DNA of 6,858 nt from an uncultured Ruminiclostridium sp. (GTDB taxonomy: Bacteria > Bacillota > Clostridia > Oscillospirales > Ruminococcaceae), in the NCBI GenBank assembly GCA_910585505.1, contig CAJUFF010000121.1, positions 2,034 to 8,891 on the forward strand, in the 5' to 3' direction. The position numbers and the translations under genes are program-made. The notes under the pieces were generated by a model that was not told the origin of the DNA, made no database searches, and saw nothing but the letters and a program-made list of their open reading frames with translations. Each line of letters starts with the position of its first letter. Position 1 is the first letter of the stretch. Shown here piece by piece: positions 1-5,673 of the stretch.

Positions 1-5
1 CCGCC

Positions 6-1919
6 ATGACAAGAGCTGAGGCGGAGGCCGAAGGCTACGCAAAGTGCACCAAAAAAGCCTGTCTCGGAGAGGAGGCTTCGGAGGACGAATATTATACATA
101 CCGTGAAATAGCGGGAATGATAGCTTCGGTAAACGCGGGAAATGCGTTTGTTGATTCGCATAATTATCTGAGGATATCCACGCCCGACATAGGGCTGAAA
201 CGGGATATACCCATAAAAAGCGTTATCAATTATACCGACAACGAGGTAGTGAACGAATTTACCACCACTTTTTGGGCACAGACCTACGAAGGAGAAGGCA
301 CGCCGCCCGAAATTGACCCTTTGTCGGTGAGCTATGACCCGTCCATAATGGTTATCGACTTCCCTCTTGCCACTGACGGAGATTATGCCGTTATGCAGAA
401 AAATATAGACTCGAAAATAGGCGGAGTGGCGTATAACGGAATCGTTATAAAGAGGCAAGGGACGGGGCGGCAGGAAATAGGTGATTTGCTGGCGTTTAAG
501 GATACTTACAGGGACAAGACCTTTGACAATGTGCTGGTTATGGGGATAGTTTACGACATTTCGGCGCAGGGGGGATTTACGGAAACGCTTTACTCGCTGT
601 CACAGTCGGAGGCTAAACAGCAGGCTAAGGGGATTTCCACAAATACGAGGGTGGACAGGCTGGAAAATAAAACGGGGACGGCTTCGGGCGAAGGAACCGT
701 TTCGGGCGGCGTAGGCGAGTTCACCAACGAGGATAAAAATTCGGAGATTTTTAATTCGTATAAGGACGTTACCAATGAGAGCGGAACGGTTATGTACAAG
801 AAGAATTATATCAATCCGAGAACGCCTTTTGCGCATGTGGGAGGATTGGGAAACGCCATCGACAGGGATGCTTCATCAATAAGCGGTTTGTCAGCAATAG
901 TAGCAGGGCACCATAGCGAAATAACAAACTCACCTTTAAGTGCTATAATAACAGGTGACGAACAAAAAATAGATTCTTCCAACTTGGCTGCTATTATTTG
1001 TGGCCGAAAAAACAAAATATCATCTTCATATTTTACAGGAATTTTGGGCGGTGACCTAAATGAGATATTGGGGCACTCAACAAGTTCAGCAATAGTAGCA
1101 GGAACTTCTAATGTGTGCGAGAGTGCAAAATCTTTTATCGGTGGAGGAACAAACAATAAAATAGCATCTTCCCTCTTTTCCGCGATTTGCGGTGGAAAAA
1201 ATAATAATATATCGGTAAATGGAACAGCGGCAGCTTTTATAGGTGGTGGAAGCAACAACGAGGTAAATACCAACGGGTTTGATTCGGCAATTGTCGGTGG
1301 AAACAATAACACGGTTAGCGCCGCTAATTCCACAATATTGGCAGGCCACGGAAATTCCGTAAATAGTACCCAATATGGTACCCAATCTTCGGCGGTAATA
1401 TGTGGTAATGGAAATCGCGTTAGAGGGTCAGACAGTGTTGTTATTTGCGGAGGCGGAAATACAGTAAGTTCAGGGTGCAGCGCGGTAATTGCAGGCTCAG
1501 GCAACGAAAACGGAGGCTTTGGCTGTGTTGCTATGGGCAGCAATAATAAAATTACAGGCCAATCTTCTAGCGTTACATTATATACTTTTGTCTGCGGTCA
1601 AGAAAATGAGGTTGGTGGATCACAAGATTGTATTGTATGCGGACGAGGAGCAAAGGCAAGTGAAATGCACAAAATCGTTGTTGGTAACTATACGTATGGT
1701 AACGTATTTTGGGTCGATGCGTTTGGCAACGTCTACGCCCATAGCTTCAACATAATAGACGAAACCGCCTCCGAAACCTCCGCTTTTCCCGCAAAGTCGA
1801 CTAACAACCCCGATATATCGGAACTGTTGGAGCAGATAAACCAAATGAAATCGGACATTGAAACGTTGAAATCGAAAAACGAAGAATTGAGAGCGGAGGT
1901 TGAAAAGTTGAAACAGTAA
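6..1919 (+). CDS. Fibre-like protein with beta-roll repeats and C-terminal coiled coil (5' end uncertain)
   Basis: Probably a trimeric phage tail-fibre or adhesin-like protein. The N-terminal ~290 residues look globular and match nothing I can name. Residues ~293-560 hold about 16-17 degenerate repeats of 14-19 residues of the form S-A-I-(V/I)-x-G-G-x-x-N-x-(I/V), for example SFIGGGTNNKIASS, like the left-handed beta-roll heads of YadA-type trimeric adhesins (Hep/Hag-like repeats). A short segment with FWVDAFGNVYAHSF follows, then a heptad coiled coil at 603-637 rich in L, E and K, a plausible trimerisation stalk. No signal peptide or YadA membrane anchor is present, which favours a phage or phage-like fibre over an autotransporter. 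The frame is open to the left window edge and no ribosome binding site is visible in the five bases before this ATG, so the gene may start upstream. DNA of the repeat region is visibly AT-richer than the N-terminal part. Confidence 0.85.
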   Translation: MTRAEAEAEGYAKCTKKACLGEEASEDEYYTYREIAGMIASVNAGNAFVDSHNYLRISTPDIGLKRDIPIKSVINYTDNEVVNEFTTTFWAQTYEGEGTPPEIDPLSVSYDPSIMVIDFPLATDGDYAVMQKNIDSKIGGVAYNGIVIKRQGTGRQEIGDLLAFKDTYRDKTFDNVLVMGIVYDISAQGGFTETLYSLSQSEAKQQAKGISTNTRVDRLENKTGTASGEGTVSGGVGEFTNEDKNSEIFNSYKDVTNESGTVMYKKNYINPRTPFAHVGGLGNAIDRDASSISGLSAIVAGHHSEITNSPLSAIITGDEQKIDSSNLAAIICGRKNKISSSYFTGILGGDLNEILGHSTSSAIVAGTSNVCESAKSFIGGGTNNKIASSLFSAICGGKNNNISVNGTAAAFIGGGSNNEVNTNGFDSAIVGGNNNTVSAANSTILAGHGNSVNSTQYGTQSSAVICGNGNRVRGSDSVVICGGGNTVSSGCSAVIAGSGNENGGFGCVAMGSNNKITGQSSSVTLYTFVCGQENEVGGSQDCIVCGRGAKASEMHKIVVGNYTYGNVFWVDAFGNVYAHSFNIIDETASETSAFPAKSTNNPDISELLEQINQMKSDIETLKSKNEELRAEVEKLKQ

Positions 1920-1946
1920 TCTCAAAAATACCCGTTTTTGAGATTA
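1917..1946. repeat. Perfect 12-bp inverted repeat at the end of the fibre gene
   Basis: TAATCTCAAAAA (1917-1928) pairs without mismatch with TTTTTGAGATTA (1935-1945/1946) around the six-base loop TACCCG. The left arm includes the TAA stop codon of the fibre gene. No T-run follows the stem on the plus strand; the T-run is inside the distal arm. It could be a weak terminator, an mRNA-end stabilising hairpin or a protein-binding site. The structure is certain and the role is not. Confidence 0.7.
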
Positions 1947-2026
1947 CTTATCAAAAAATACGATTATAATTTCAAAAAACCTCAATTTTGAGATAATACA
2001 ACTACACAGCCGAAAGGAGAACAAAA

Positions 2027-2368
2027 GTGAAGAACAGAAAAACGGGGGACATTTCGGGAAATTTCAACAACGTTATAGGCGATGAAAATTCCAAGATATC
2101 CATATGCAATAACGAGGGACTTGGAGAACAGTTTGCGGCGGCGGTACCGTACATTGTTTATGAAAGCGCTATGGCGAGGACGGAAAGGCATATAAAAAGG
2201 CTGGTGGTTTCGCTTATTGTGAGCATTTTAACACTTTTCGCCGCAAATATTGGATGGCTTGTGTTTCTTTCGCAGTTTGAGTTTGAAACCACAGAGATAA
2301 GCTCGGAGGGCGGCGGGAACGCCAATTATATAGGAGAGGACGGTGATATTTACAATGGCACGTATTAA
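2027..2368 (+). CDS. Small single-pass membrane protein
   Basis: A 113-residue protein of unknown function. It starts at GTG with a good ribosome binding site (AAAGGAGA, 2013-2020) six bases upstream; no ATG lies nearby in frame. Residues ~59-82 form one strong hydrophobic helix, preceded by the basic stretch RTERHIKR, which by the positive-inside rule puts the N-terminus in the cytoplasm. The tail reads GGGNANYIGEDGDIYNG. Small Clostridia membrane proteins with Asn/Gly/Asp-rich tails of this type (N-I-x-G-x-x-G-D-I-x-N-G) are familiar to me next to mobile-element genes, from memory only. The N-terminus carries a related stretch, GDISGNFNNVIGDEN, so the two ends look alike. Its last 14 bases overlap the following small gene. 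Confidence 0.8.
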   Translation: MKNRKTGDISGNFNNVIGDENSKISICNNEGLGEQFAAAVPYIVYESAMARTERHIKRLVVSLIVSILTLFAANIGWLVFLSQFEFETTEISSEGGGNANYIGEDGDIYNGTY

Positions 2369-2438
2369 GGTTAAGAAGATGAAGCCCAAAAGCGGGAATA
2401 GCAAGGGAAAGTTTAAAAAAGTGAGGAAAAAGCCTTGA
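2355..2438 (+). CDS. 27-residue highly basic peptide
   Basis: A short reading frame of 27 codons, starting MARIKVKKMKPKSG and ending KKVRKKP, with 13 Lys/Arg and no acidic residue. It overlaps the upstream membrane-protein gene by 14 bases, and its TGA stop overlaps the TTG start of the downstream helix-turn-helix gene (TTGA), the arrangement expected for translational coupling. A purine-rich AGGAGAG lies at 2332-2338, about 16 bases before the ATG, which is farther than ideal; an internal ATG at 2379 is an alternative start. The charge suggests nucleic-acid or membrane-surface binding, but no family is recognised. The reading frame could be fortuitous; its exact packing between two genes is the main support. 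Confidence 0.5.
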   Translation: MARIKVKKMKPKSGNSKGKFKKVRKKP

Positions 2439-2644
2439 ATAAGCTTGAAAATATTTCAAACAGCGAGATTATGGCGGTTATCGACGAGTACATACATAAG
2501 GAAAGGGACAGAAGGATTTTAAGGCGGCGGCTTTGCGACGGAGTTTGTTTTGAGCCGCTCGCGGAAGAGTTCGGGCTTTCGGTTACACAGATTAAAAGCG
2601 TGGTTTACAAGGGACAGGATAAGATTTTTAAGCACCTGAGATAA
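2435..2644 (+). CDS. Sigma-70 region-4-like helix-turn-helix protein
   Basis: A 69-residue DNA-binding protein. The C-terminal two thirds (residues ~25-68) fit sigma-70 region 4: a basic first helix (DRRILRRRL), then FEPLAEEFGLS leading into the recognition helix VTQIKSVVYKGQDKIFKHL. Regions 2 and 3 of a full sigma factor are absent, so this is a small regulator of the type found in Clostridia phages and mobile elements, not a complete sigma factor. The start is TTG, with GAGGAAA (2422-2428) as ribosome binding site about seven bases upstream, and it overlaps the stop codon of the basic peptide. The stop codon lies inside a terminator hairpin. It may control late or neighbouring operons of the element; the target is unknown. 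Confidence 0.8.
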   Translation: MNKLENISNSEIMAVIDEYIHKERDRRILRRRLCDGVCFEPLAEEFGLSVTQIKSVVYKGQDKIFKHLR

Positions 2645-2661
2645 TCGGGTGCTTTTTCTTT
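2630..2661 (+). terminator. Intrinsic terminator after the helix-turn-helix gene
   Basis: The stem AAGCACCTGA (2630-2639) pairs with TCGGGTGCTT (2645-2654), ten pairs with one T-G wobble, around the loop GATAA, followed by TTTCTTT. The TAA stop of the upstream gene sits in the loop, so the last codons are part of the hairpin. Confidence 0.85.
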
Positions 2662-2691
2662 ACAAAAATCCTATAAAAAGCGCACTAAAAC

Positions 2692-2728
2692 AGACTCTTT
2701 TCTTTATTTAAAAAGAGTCTTTTTATTT
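2692..2728 (+). terminator. Second terminator-like hairpin, upstream of the cassette
   Basis: AGACTCTTTT (2692-2701) pairs perfectly with AAAAGAGTCT (2711-2720) around a nine-base AT loop, then TTTTATTT. It stands about 35 bases after the first terminator, insulating the following cassette from upstream transcription. It could also be a leader structure if transcription starts upstream of it. Confidence 0.7.
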
Positions 2729-2735
2729 ATATAAT
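2707..2735 (+). promoter_or_regulatory. Possible promoter directly before the peptidase gene
   Basis: A perfect -10 hexamer TATAAT lies at 2730-2735, with a poor -35 match TTTAAA at 2707-2712 (17-base spacer) that overlaps the hairpin arm. It would place the transcript start at or very near the ATG at 2742, giving a leaderless mRNA. The only ribosome-binding-like bases, AAGG (2737-2740), are one base from the ATG. The -10 is convincing and the -35 is weak. Confidence 0.4.
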
Positions 2736-2741
2736 TAAGGT

Positions 2742-3113
2742 ATGGAAAGATTTGAATACTGCAATCCGAACCCCAAAAGAAAATCGGTGGGAGACTGCGT
2801 TATAAGAGCTTTATCCATTGCTCTGGACAAGCCTTGGGGGGAAACCTATATGGAAATCTGCGCCCAGGGATTCAAGATGGCGGATATGCCCACGGCTAAC
2901 CGAGTATGGGGAAGATATCTTCGGGACAAAGGGTTTGAGCGGAAAACGGCGGAATCGGAAGTTACCGTCGGGGAATTTTGTGAAGAACACGAAGAAGGTA
3001 CTTTTATCTTAGGACTTGACGGTCACGTTGTGGCGGCTTTTGACGGGCATTACTTCGACACCTGGGACAGCGGAGACGAGACCGTACTGTATTACTGGGC
3101 TTTGTCTCAATGA
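2742..3113 (+). CDS. Probable papain-like cysteine peptidase (small, 123 aa)
   Basis: A small cytoplasmic-looking protein without signal peptide. Near the N-terminus it has VGDCVIRALSIAL, in which Cys19 at the start of a helix matches the nucleophile position of papain-fold peptidases. Later, GLDGHVVAAFDGHYFDTWDSGD supplies His95 in a strand and Asp106 or Asp109 as the third catalytic residue, in the Cys-His-Asp order of that fold. The length is minimal for the family, so it may be a specialised maturation peptidase, a peptide-bond or isopeptide-cleaving enzyme, or an inactive relative. It is first in a seven-gene set of small proteins, so those proteins are its likely substrates; this is inference. 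The ATG is supported by the N-terminal motif following directly, although it lacks a properly spaced ribosome binding site. Confidence 0.75.
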   Translation: MERFEYCNPNPKRKSVGDCVIRALSIALDKPWGETYMEICAQGFKMADMPTANRVWGRYLRDKGFERKTAESEVTVGEFCEEHEEGTFILGLDGHVVAAFDGHYFDTWDSGDETVLYYWALSQ

Positions 3114-3128
3114 AAGGAATGATTATCT

Positions 3129-3602
3129 ATGGCTTTTCCTAACTATCTGCCCAATTATGGCGGGTATCAGGGGGGATATCAGAACGGGTTTTATATGACT
3201 CAGCCTTATCAGCAGGTACAGCAGGCGGCGCAGCTTGCACAGCCGCAAGCCCAGAACGGGGCGCAAAACGGGCTGAATTGGGTAGAAGGTGCGGAGGCGG
3301 CTAAGGCTTACCCGGTGCCGCCCAACTGTACGTTGGTGCTTTTTGACACTAAAACCCCCACGATGTACATAAAATCGGCGGATATGTCGGGTATGCCCTC
3401 TACTCGTACTTTTAAAATTGAAGAGGTCGGGGATATGCCTGTCGGTGCGGCAAGCAAAAGCGGAGCGCCCCCAAACATAAGCAGAGAGGAAATAGAGGGA
3501 TTTGAGAACAGAATATCGGCTTTGGAAAAGCAGATTCAGGGAATGACAGCAAAGCCGAAGGGAAAGACGAAGGAGGCGGCGGAAAATGAATCCACTGTTT
3601 AA
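3129..3602 (+). CDS. Gln/Tyr-rich protein with small globular core and coiled coil
   Basis: 157 residues, three apparent parts. Residues 1-48 are low complexity, rich in Tyr, Gly, Gln and Ala (NYGGYQGGYQNGFY, then QQVQQAAQLAQPQAQ). Residues ~49-101 form a compact core, WVEGAEAAKAYPVPPNCTLVL followed by DTKTPTMYIKSADMSG, probably beta-rich. I remember similar cores in hypothetical proteins of Clostridia elements, without a known function. Residues ~119-140 (SREEIEGFENRISALEKQIQ) form a short coiled coil, followed by a Lys-rich tail. A ribosome binding site AAAGGA (3113-3118) overlaps the upstream stop codon. The gene overlaps the next one by 17 bases. The architecture suggests a structural or oligomeric protein. 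Confidence 0.85.
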   Translation: MAFPNYLPNYGGYQGGYQNGFYMTQPYQQVQQAAQLAQPQAQNGAQNGLNWVEGAEAAKAYPVPPNCTLVLFDTKTPTMYIKSADMSGMPSTRTFKIEEVGDMPVGAASKSGAPPNISREEIEGFENRISALEKQIQGMTAKPKGKTKEAAENESTV

Positions 3603-3807
3603 GCAGTACGGAGGAAGTCAGGGGCAGAACGGCGGCATTTTACAGCAGTTCGGGCAGTTTATGGAGCAGATGAAAGGGAAAAATCCCAACGACCTTATCA
3701 ATCAGCTTGTCAGCGAGGGAAAAGTCAATGAGGATCAGCTTAATCAAGTCAAGACAAGGGCACAGCAAATGCAGGGGATTTTTAAGCCGTTTTTCGGTAT
3801 GAAGTAA
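3586..3807 (+). CDS. Small Gln/Asn-rich helical protein (73 aa)
   Basis: A 73-residue protein with a Gly/Gln-rich start and a helical body: ILQQFGQFMEQMKG, then NDLINQLVSEGKVNEDQLNQVKTRAQQMQ, ending in the hydrophobic IFKPFFGMK. No catalytic motif, signal peptide or membrane helix is present. It has a strong AGGAGG ribosome binding site at 3571-3576 and starts inside the end of the preceding gene, so the two are probably translated together. It resembles small hypothetical proteins I remember from Clostridia and their phages; function unknown. A virion or scaffold-like assembly role is possible given the neighbours. Confidence 0.85.
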   Translation: MNPLFKQYGGSQGQNGGILQQFGQFMEQMKGKNPNDLINQLVSEGKVNEDQLNQVKTRAQQMQGIFKPFFGMK

Positions 3808-3814
3808 AATAAAC

Positions 3815-3840
3815 CGCTTTACAAAAGCGTTTTATATAAT
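3815..3840 (+). promoter_or_regulatory. Short hairpin with T-run and a TATAAT box before the 272-aa gene
   Basis: CGCTTT (3815-3820) pairs with AAAGCG (3824-3829) around a three-base loop, followed by TTTTATAT. This is a weak terminator or attenuator shape. TATAAT at 3835-3840 could be a -10 box, but the TTTACA at 3818-3823 is only 11 bases away, so no normal -35 is present. The site could trim or restart transcription before the 272-residue gene. Confidence 0.4.
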
Positions 3841-3864
3841 TTAAAAAGAAAGGGAAGGAAAATT

Positions 3865-4683
3865 ATGAGTTTAACTAACGAAGGTGTTCCCTTCACAATG
3901 CCGGTTGAACCGGCGGGAAGCTCCGACAGAAATTCCGGCTGGGGCGGAGATTGGGGAGCATGGATTATTCTGTTCCTCATTTTCGGTATGTTCGGCTGGG
4001 GCGGTTTCGGAGGCTTCGGCGGTTTCGGAGGAGGCTTCGGAGGTGGAGCGGGACTCCAGGGGATGGCAACCAGAGCCGATATCAACGAGGGCTTTGCGCT
4101 GAACAATCTCCAGAGCGGCATCAATGCCATTCAGCAGGGTATTTGCGACAGCACCTACGCTCTCAACAACGCCATAACAGGCGGCTTTAACAACACCAAC
4201 ATGGGAATGATGCAGGGCTTCAACGGCGTTGAGCGCGGCTTCTGTAATCTTTCAAGCCAGTTGGCGGACTGCTGCTGCACCACACAGAGAGCCATTGACG
4301 GCGTAAACTACAATATGGCCACAAACACCTGCACTTTGCAGAACACCATGAACAACAATACCCGCGACATTATCGACAGCCAGAACGCGGGCACACGCGC
4401 GATTCTCGACTATTTGTGCCAGGACAAGATTTCCACATTGCAGAACGAGAATCAGGCGCTCAGGCTTGCGGCTTCTCAGTCCAACCAGAATGCGGTGCTT
4501 ATGGCAGCTATGGACGCGAATAAGGCGGACATTCTGCGCAGAACAGGCAACGACTGTCCTGTTCCCGCTTATGTGGTTCAGCCTTCAACTCCCGTAAGCT
4601 TCCCCACAAACTGTTGTGGACAGTTTAACGGCTGGAACAATAACGGCGGCTGCAACAGCGGGTGCGGAGGATGCAACTGCTAA
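3865..4683 (+). CDS. Gly-rich, Cys-rich protein with one hydrophobic segment (272 aa)
   Basis: The largest protein of the cassette; function unknown. Residues 1-25 are polar. Residues 30-47 (WGAWIILFLIFGMFGWGG) form a hydrophobic helix that runs into the glycine/phenylalanine repeat GFGGFGGFGGGFGGG (47-61). Residues ~70-225 are Asn/Gln-rich and helical with an 11- and 7-residue spacing of Ile, Phe, Leu and Met, suggesting a coiled-coil stalk. Fourteen cysteines occur, including the run CCC at 136-138 and a tail with C250, C251, C263, C267, C270 and C272 in a Gly/Asn context. Disulfide cross-linking outside the cell or metal binding is possible. I remember similar proteins as hypothetical in gut Clostridia. 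AAGGA (3855-3859) precedes the ATG. Codon use favours C/G-ending codons more than the neighbours, which fits high expression. Confidence 0.85.
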   Translation: MSLTNEGVPFTMPVEPAGSSDRNSGWGGDWGAWIILFLIFGMFGWGGFGGFGGFGGGFGGGAGLQGMATRADINEGFALNNLQSGINAIQQGICDSTYALNNAITGGFNNTNMGMMQGFNGVERGFCNLSSQLADCCCTTQRAIDGVNYNMATNTCTLQNTMNNNTRDIIDSQNAGTRAILDYLCQDKISTLQNENQALRLAASQSNQNAVLMAAMDANKADILRRTGNDCPVPAYVVQPSTPVSFPTNCCGQFNGWNNNGGCNSGCGGCNC

Positions 4684-4720
4684 CCGTTTGGTCTGCGTTG
4701 GCTAAATGGTTTTCCCCGAA
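4682..4720 (+). promoter_or_regulatory. Structured spacer after the 272-aa gene (hairpins upstream of the terminator)
   Basis: AACCGTTT (4682-4689) can pair with AAATGGTT (4704-4711), eight pairs with one wobble. Directly after it CCCCGAA (4714-4720) can pair with TTCGGGG (4733-4739), or fold locally as a CCC-GAAA-GGG tetraloop. The second hairpin shares three G residues with the terminator that follows, so the structures compete. Confidence 0.45.
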
Positions 4721-4736
4721 AGGGTGATTAGATTCG

Positions 4737-4769
4737 GGGCGATAGAGTTCTATCGCCCTTTGATTTTTA
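4737..4769 (+). terminator. Intrinsic terminator inside the cassette
   Basis: GGGCGATAG (4737-4745) pairs perfectly with CTATCGCCC (4750-4758) around AGTT, followed by TTTGATTTTTATT. It lies between the 272-residue and 134-residue genes. As no clear promoter follows it, downstream genes probably depend on read-through or a regulated terminator. Confidence 0.8.
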
Positions 4770-4789
4770 TTGAGAAAGGATGATTATAT

Positions 4790-5194
4790 ATGGCTTGTAA
4801 ACCTGTATGCAAGCTTTGCGATAAGCTTATTATTTCGCAGTCGGTGACCTTTGCGGGAGGAAATCTTGTTATAAATATTCCTGCGAGAAGCTACAGGAAC
4901 GGGTGTAAGTATTGTATTGTGATTGCTCAGGCTATTCCTGCGGCTACTACAATAAACGCTCCCGTTGTGATTACGATAGGAACGGGTACGGAGCAGTATC
5001 CGCTTACAAACCGCTGCTGCGCTCAGGTGACGGCTTGCGGTATCCGCACAAGGACTCGGTATTCCACGGTTGTATCCACAAACGCGGTGGGGGGAAGCTT
5101 TAAGCTTCTGGGTAATACCTGCCCTTGTCCCACAAATAATTTAAGGGCGATAGACGGAACGGCGCCTGCTGCTCCGACTGCGCCAACAGCTTAA
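4790..5194 (+). CDS. Cys-rich beta-strand protein (134 aa)
   Basis: Function unknown. The N-terminus CKPVCKLCDK gives a C-x3-C-x2-C group (Cys3, 7, 10), and further pairs follow at C39/C42, C76/C77, C83 and C111/C113: ten cysteines in 134 residues, suited to metal binding or disulfides. The body alternates hydrophobic strands (LVINIPA, YCIVIAQAI, APVVITIGTG) with polar turns, like a small beta sandwich. The final ~15 residues are low complexity (APAAPTAPTA). There is no signal peptide. I remember near relatives as hypothetical proteins from gut Clostridia. The start region GAAAGGATGATTATATATG resembles that of the 157-residue gene. It lies after an internal terminator. A decoration or surface protein is plausible but unproven. 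Confidence 0.85.
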   Translation: MACKPVCKLCDKLIISQSVTFAGGNLVINIPARSYRNGCKYCIVIAQAIPAATTINAPVVITIGTGTEQYPLTNRCCAQVTACGIRTRTRYSTVVSTNAVGGSFKLLGNTCPCPTNNLRAIDGTAPAAPTAPTA

Positions 5195-5206
5195 GGAGGA
5201 TTTTGT

Positions 5207-5668
5207 ATGAAAATGAAAATGCTTGAGGATTTACATTACAAGCTTTGTAAGGAGCTTGAGGAAATCGCCGGAAAAAACGAGCTTGGAGCGGGCGATCTTG
5301 AAATTATACATAAGTTGACCGACACTCTTAAGAATATCGACAAAATAAAGTATCTCGAGGGTGAAGAGGACGGATACAGCCGGAGAAGCGGACGCGGTAA
5401 CGGCGGCAGCAGCTACAGAGGAAACAGCGGCGGTAACGGCAGTTACGGGGGCAGCAGCTACTACGAAGGCGACAGCATGAGAATGGACGAGCGTTATGAG
5501 GAAGACCGAAGCGGGGCGAGACGCGGCGAACATTATGTGAGAGGTCATTATTCCAGAGGCAGCGACGCCGAGCATGTTGCCGGCGAACTTCGGGAGATGA
5601 TGAACCGCGCCAACGACGGAGAAATCAGAAGAGCGCTTGAAAAGGCCATAAGAGCAATAGAGGAGTAA
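5207..5668 (+). CDS. Helix / RGS-rich disordered / helix protein (153 aa)
   Basis: Function unknown. Residues ~5-46 form a helical domain (LEDLHYKLCKELEEIAGKNE, then DLEIIHKLTDTLKNIDKI). Residues ~56-115 are low complexity, rich in Gly, Ser, Tyr, Arg and Asn (GRGNGGSSYRGN, GSYGGSSYYEG), resembling RG/YG-type disordered regions that can self-associate. Residues ~124-153 form a charged amphipathic helix (ELREMMNRANDGEIRRALEK). The ribosome binding site AAGGAGGA (5193-5200) overlaps the upstream stop codon, indicating coupled translation with the 134-residue gene. I remember related proteins from Clostridia elements, with the middle part varying widely. An assembly or linker role is plausible. 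Confidence 0.85.
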   Translation: MKMKMLEDLHYKLCKELEEIAGKNELGAGDLEIIHKLTDTLKNIDKIKYLEGEEDGYSRRSGRGNGGSSYRGNSGGNGSYGGSSYYEGDSMRMDERYEEDRSGARRGEHYVRGHYSRGSDAEHVAGELREMMNRANDGEIRRALEKAIRAIEE

Positions 5669-5673
5669 TTGAT

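Noticed and set aside
806..1543. Long reading frame (245 codons) on the minus strand
   Set aside because: It mirrors the repeats of the fibre gene; its Pro/Leu-rich translation (PPPI-type repeats) is what antisense of Gly/Asn repeats gives, and it lacks a ribosome binding site.
880..1720. Diversity-generating retroelement target region
   Set aside because: No reverse transcriptase, template repeat or C-terminal lectin-like variable region is present in the window.
880..1720. CRISPR array
   Set aside because: The periodicity is at protein level, with imperfect and unequal units; there are no identical DNA repeats with unique spacers.
6..1919. YadA-type trimeric autotransporter
   Set aside because: The beta-roll repeats fit, but there is no signal peptide or outer-membrane anchor, and the other evidence points to a Gram-positive host.
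1938..1970. Promoter TTGAGA to TATAAT upstream of the membrane-protein gene
   Set aside because: The hexamers are good, but the spacer is 21 bases, too long; only the TATAAT at 1965-1970 could matter.
3818..3840. Promoter TTTACA to TATAAT before the 272-aa gene
   Set aside because: The spacer is 11 bases, too short for sigma-A; kept only as a low-confidence regulatory site.
3819..4130. Minus-strand Pro/Lys-rich reading frame
   Set aside because: It is the shadow of the GFGG repeats in the 272-aa gene (PPKPPKPP); no start context.
5231..5575. Minus-strand reading frame of 114 codons rich in Ala/Val
   Set aside because: It is antisense to the Gly/Ser-rich centre of the 153-aa gene, and the plus-strand gene has a strong ribosome binding site and coupled neighbours.
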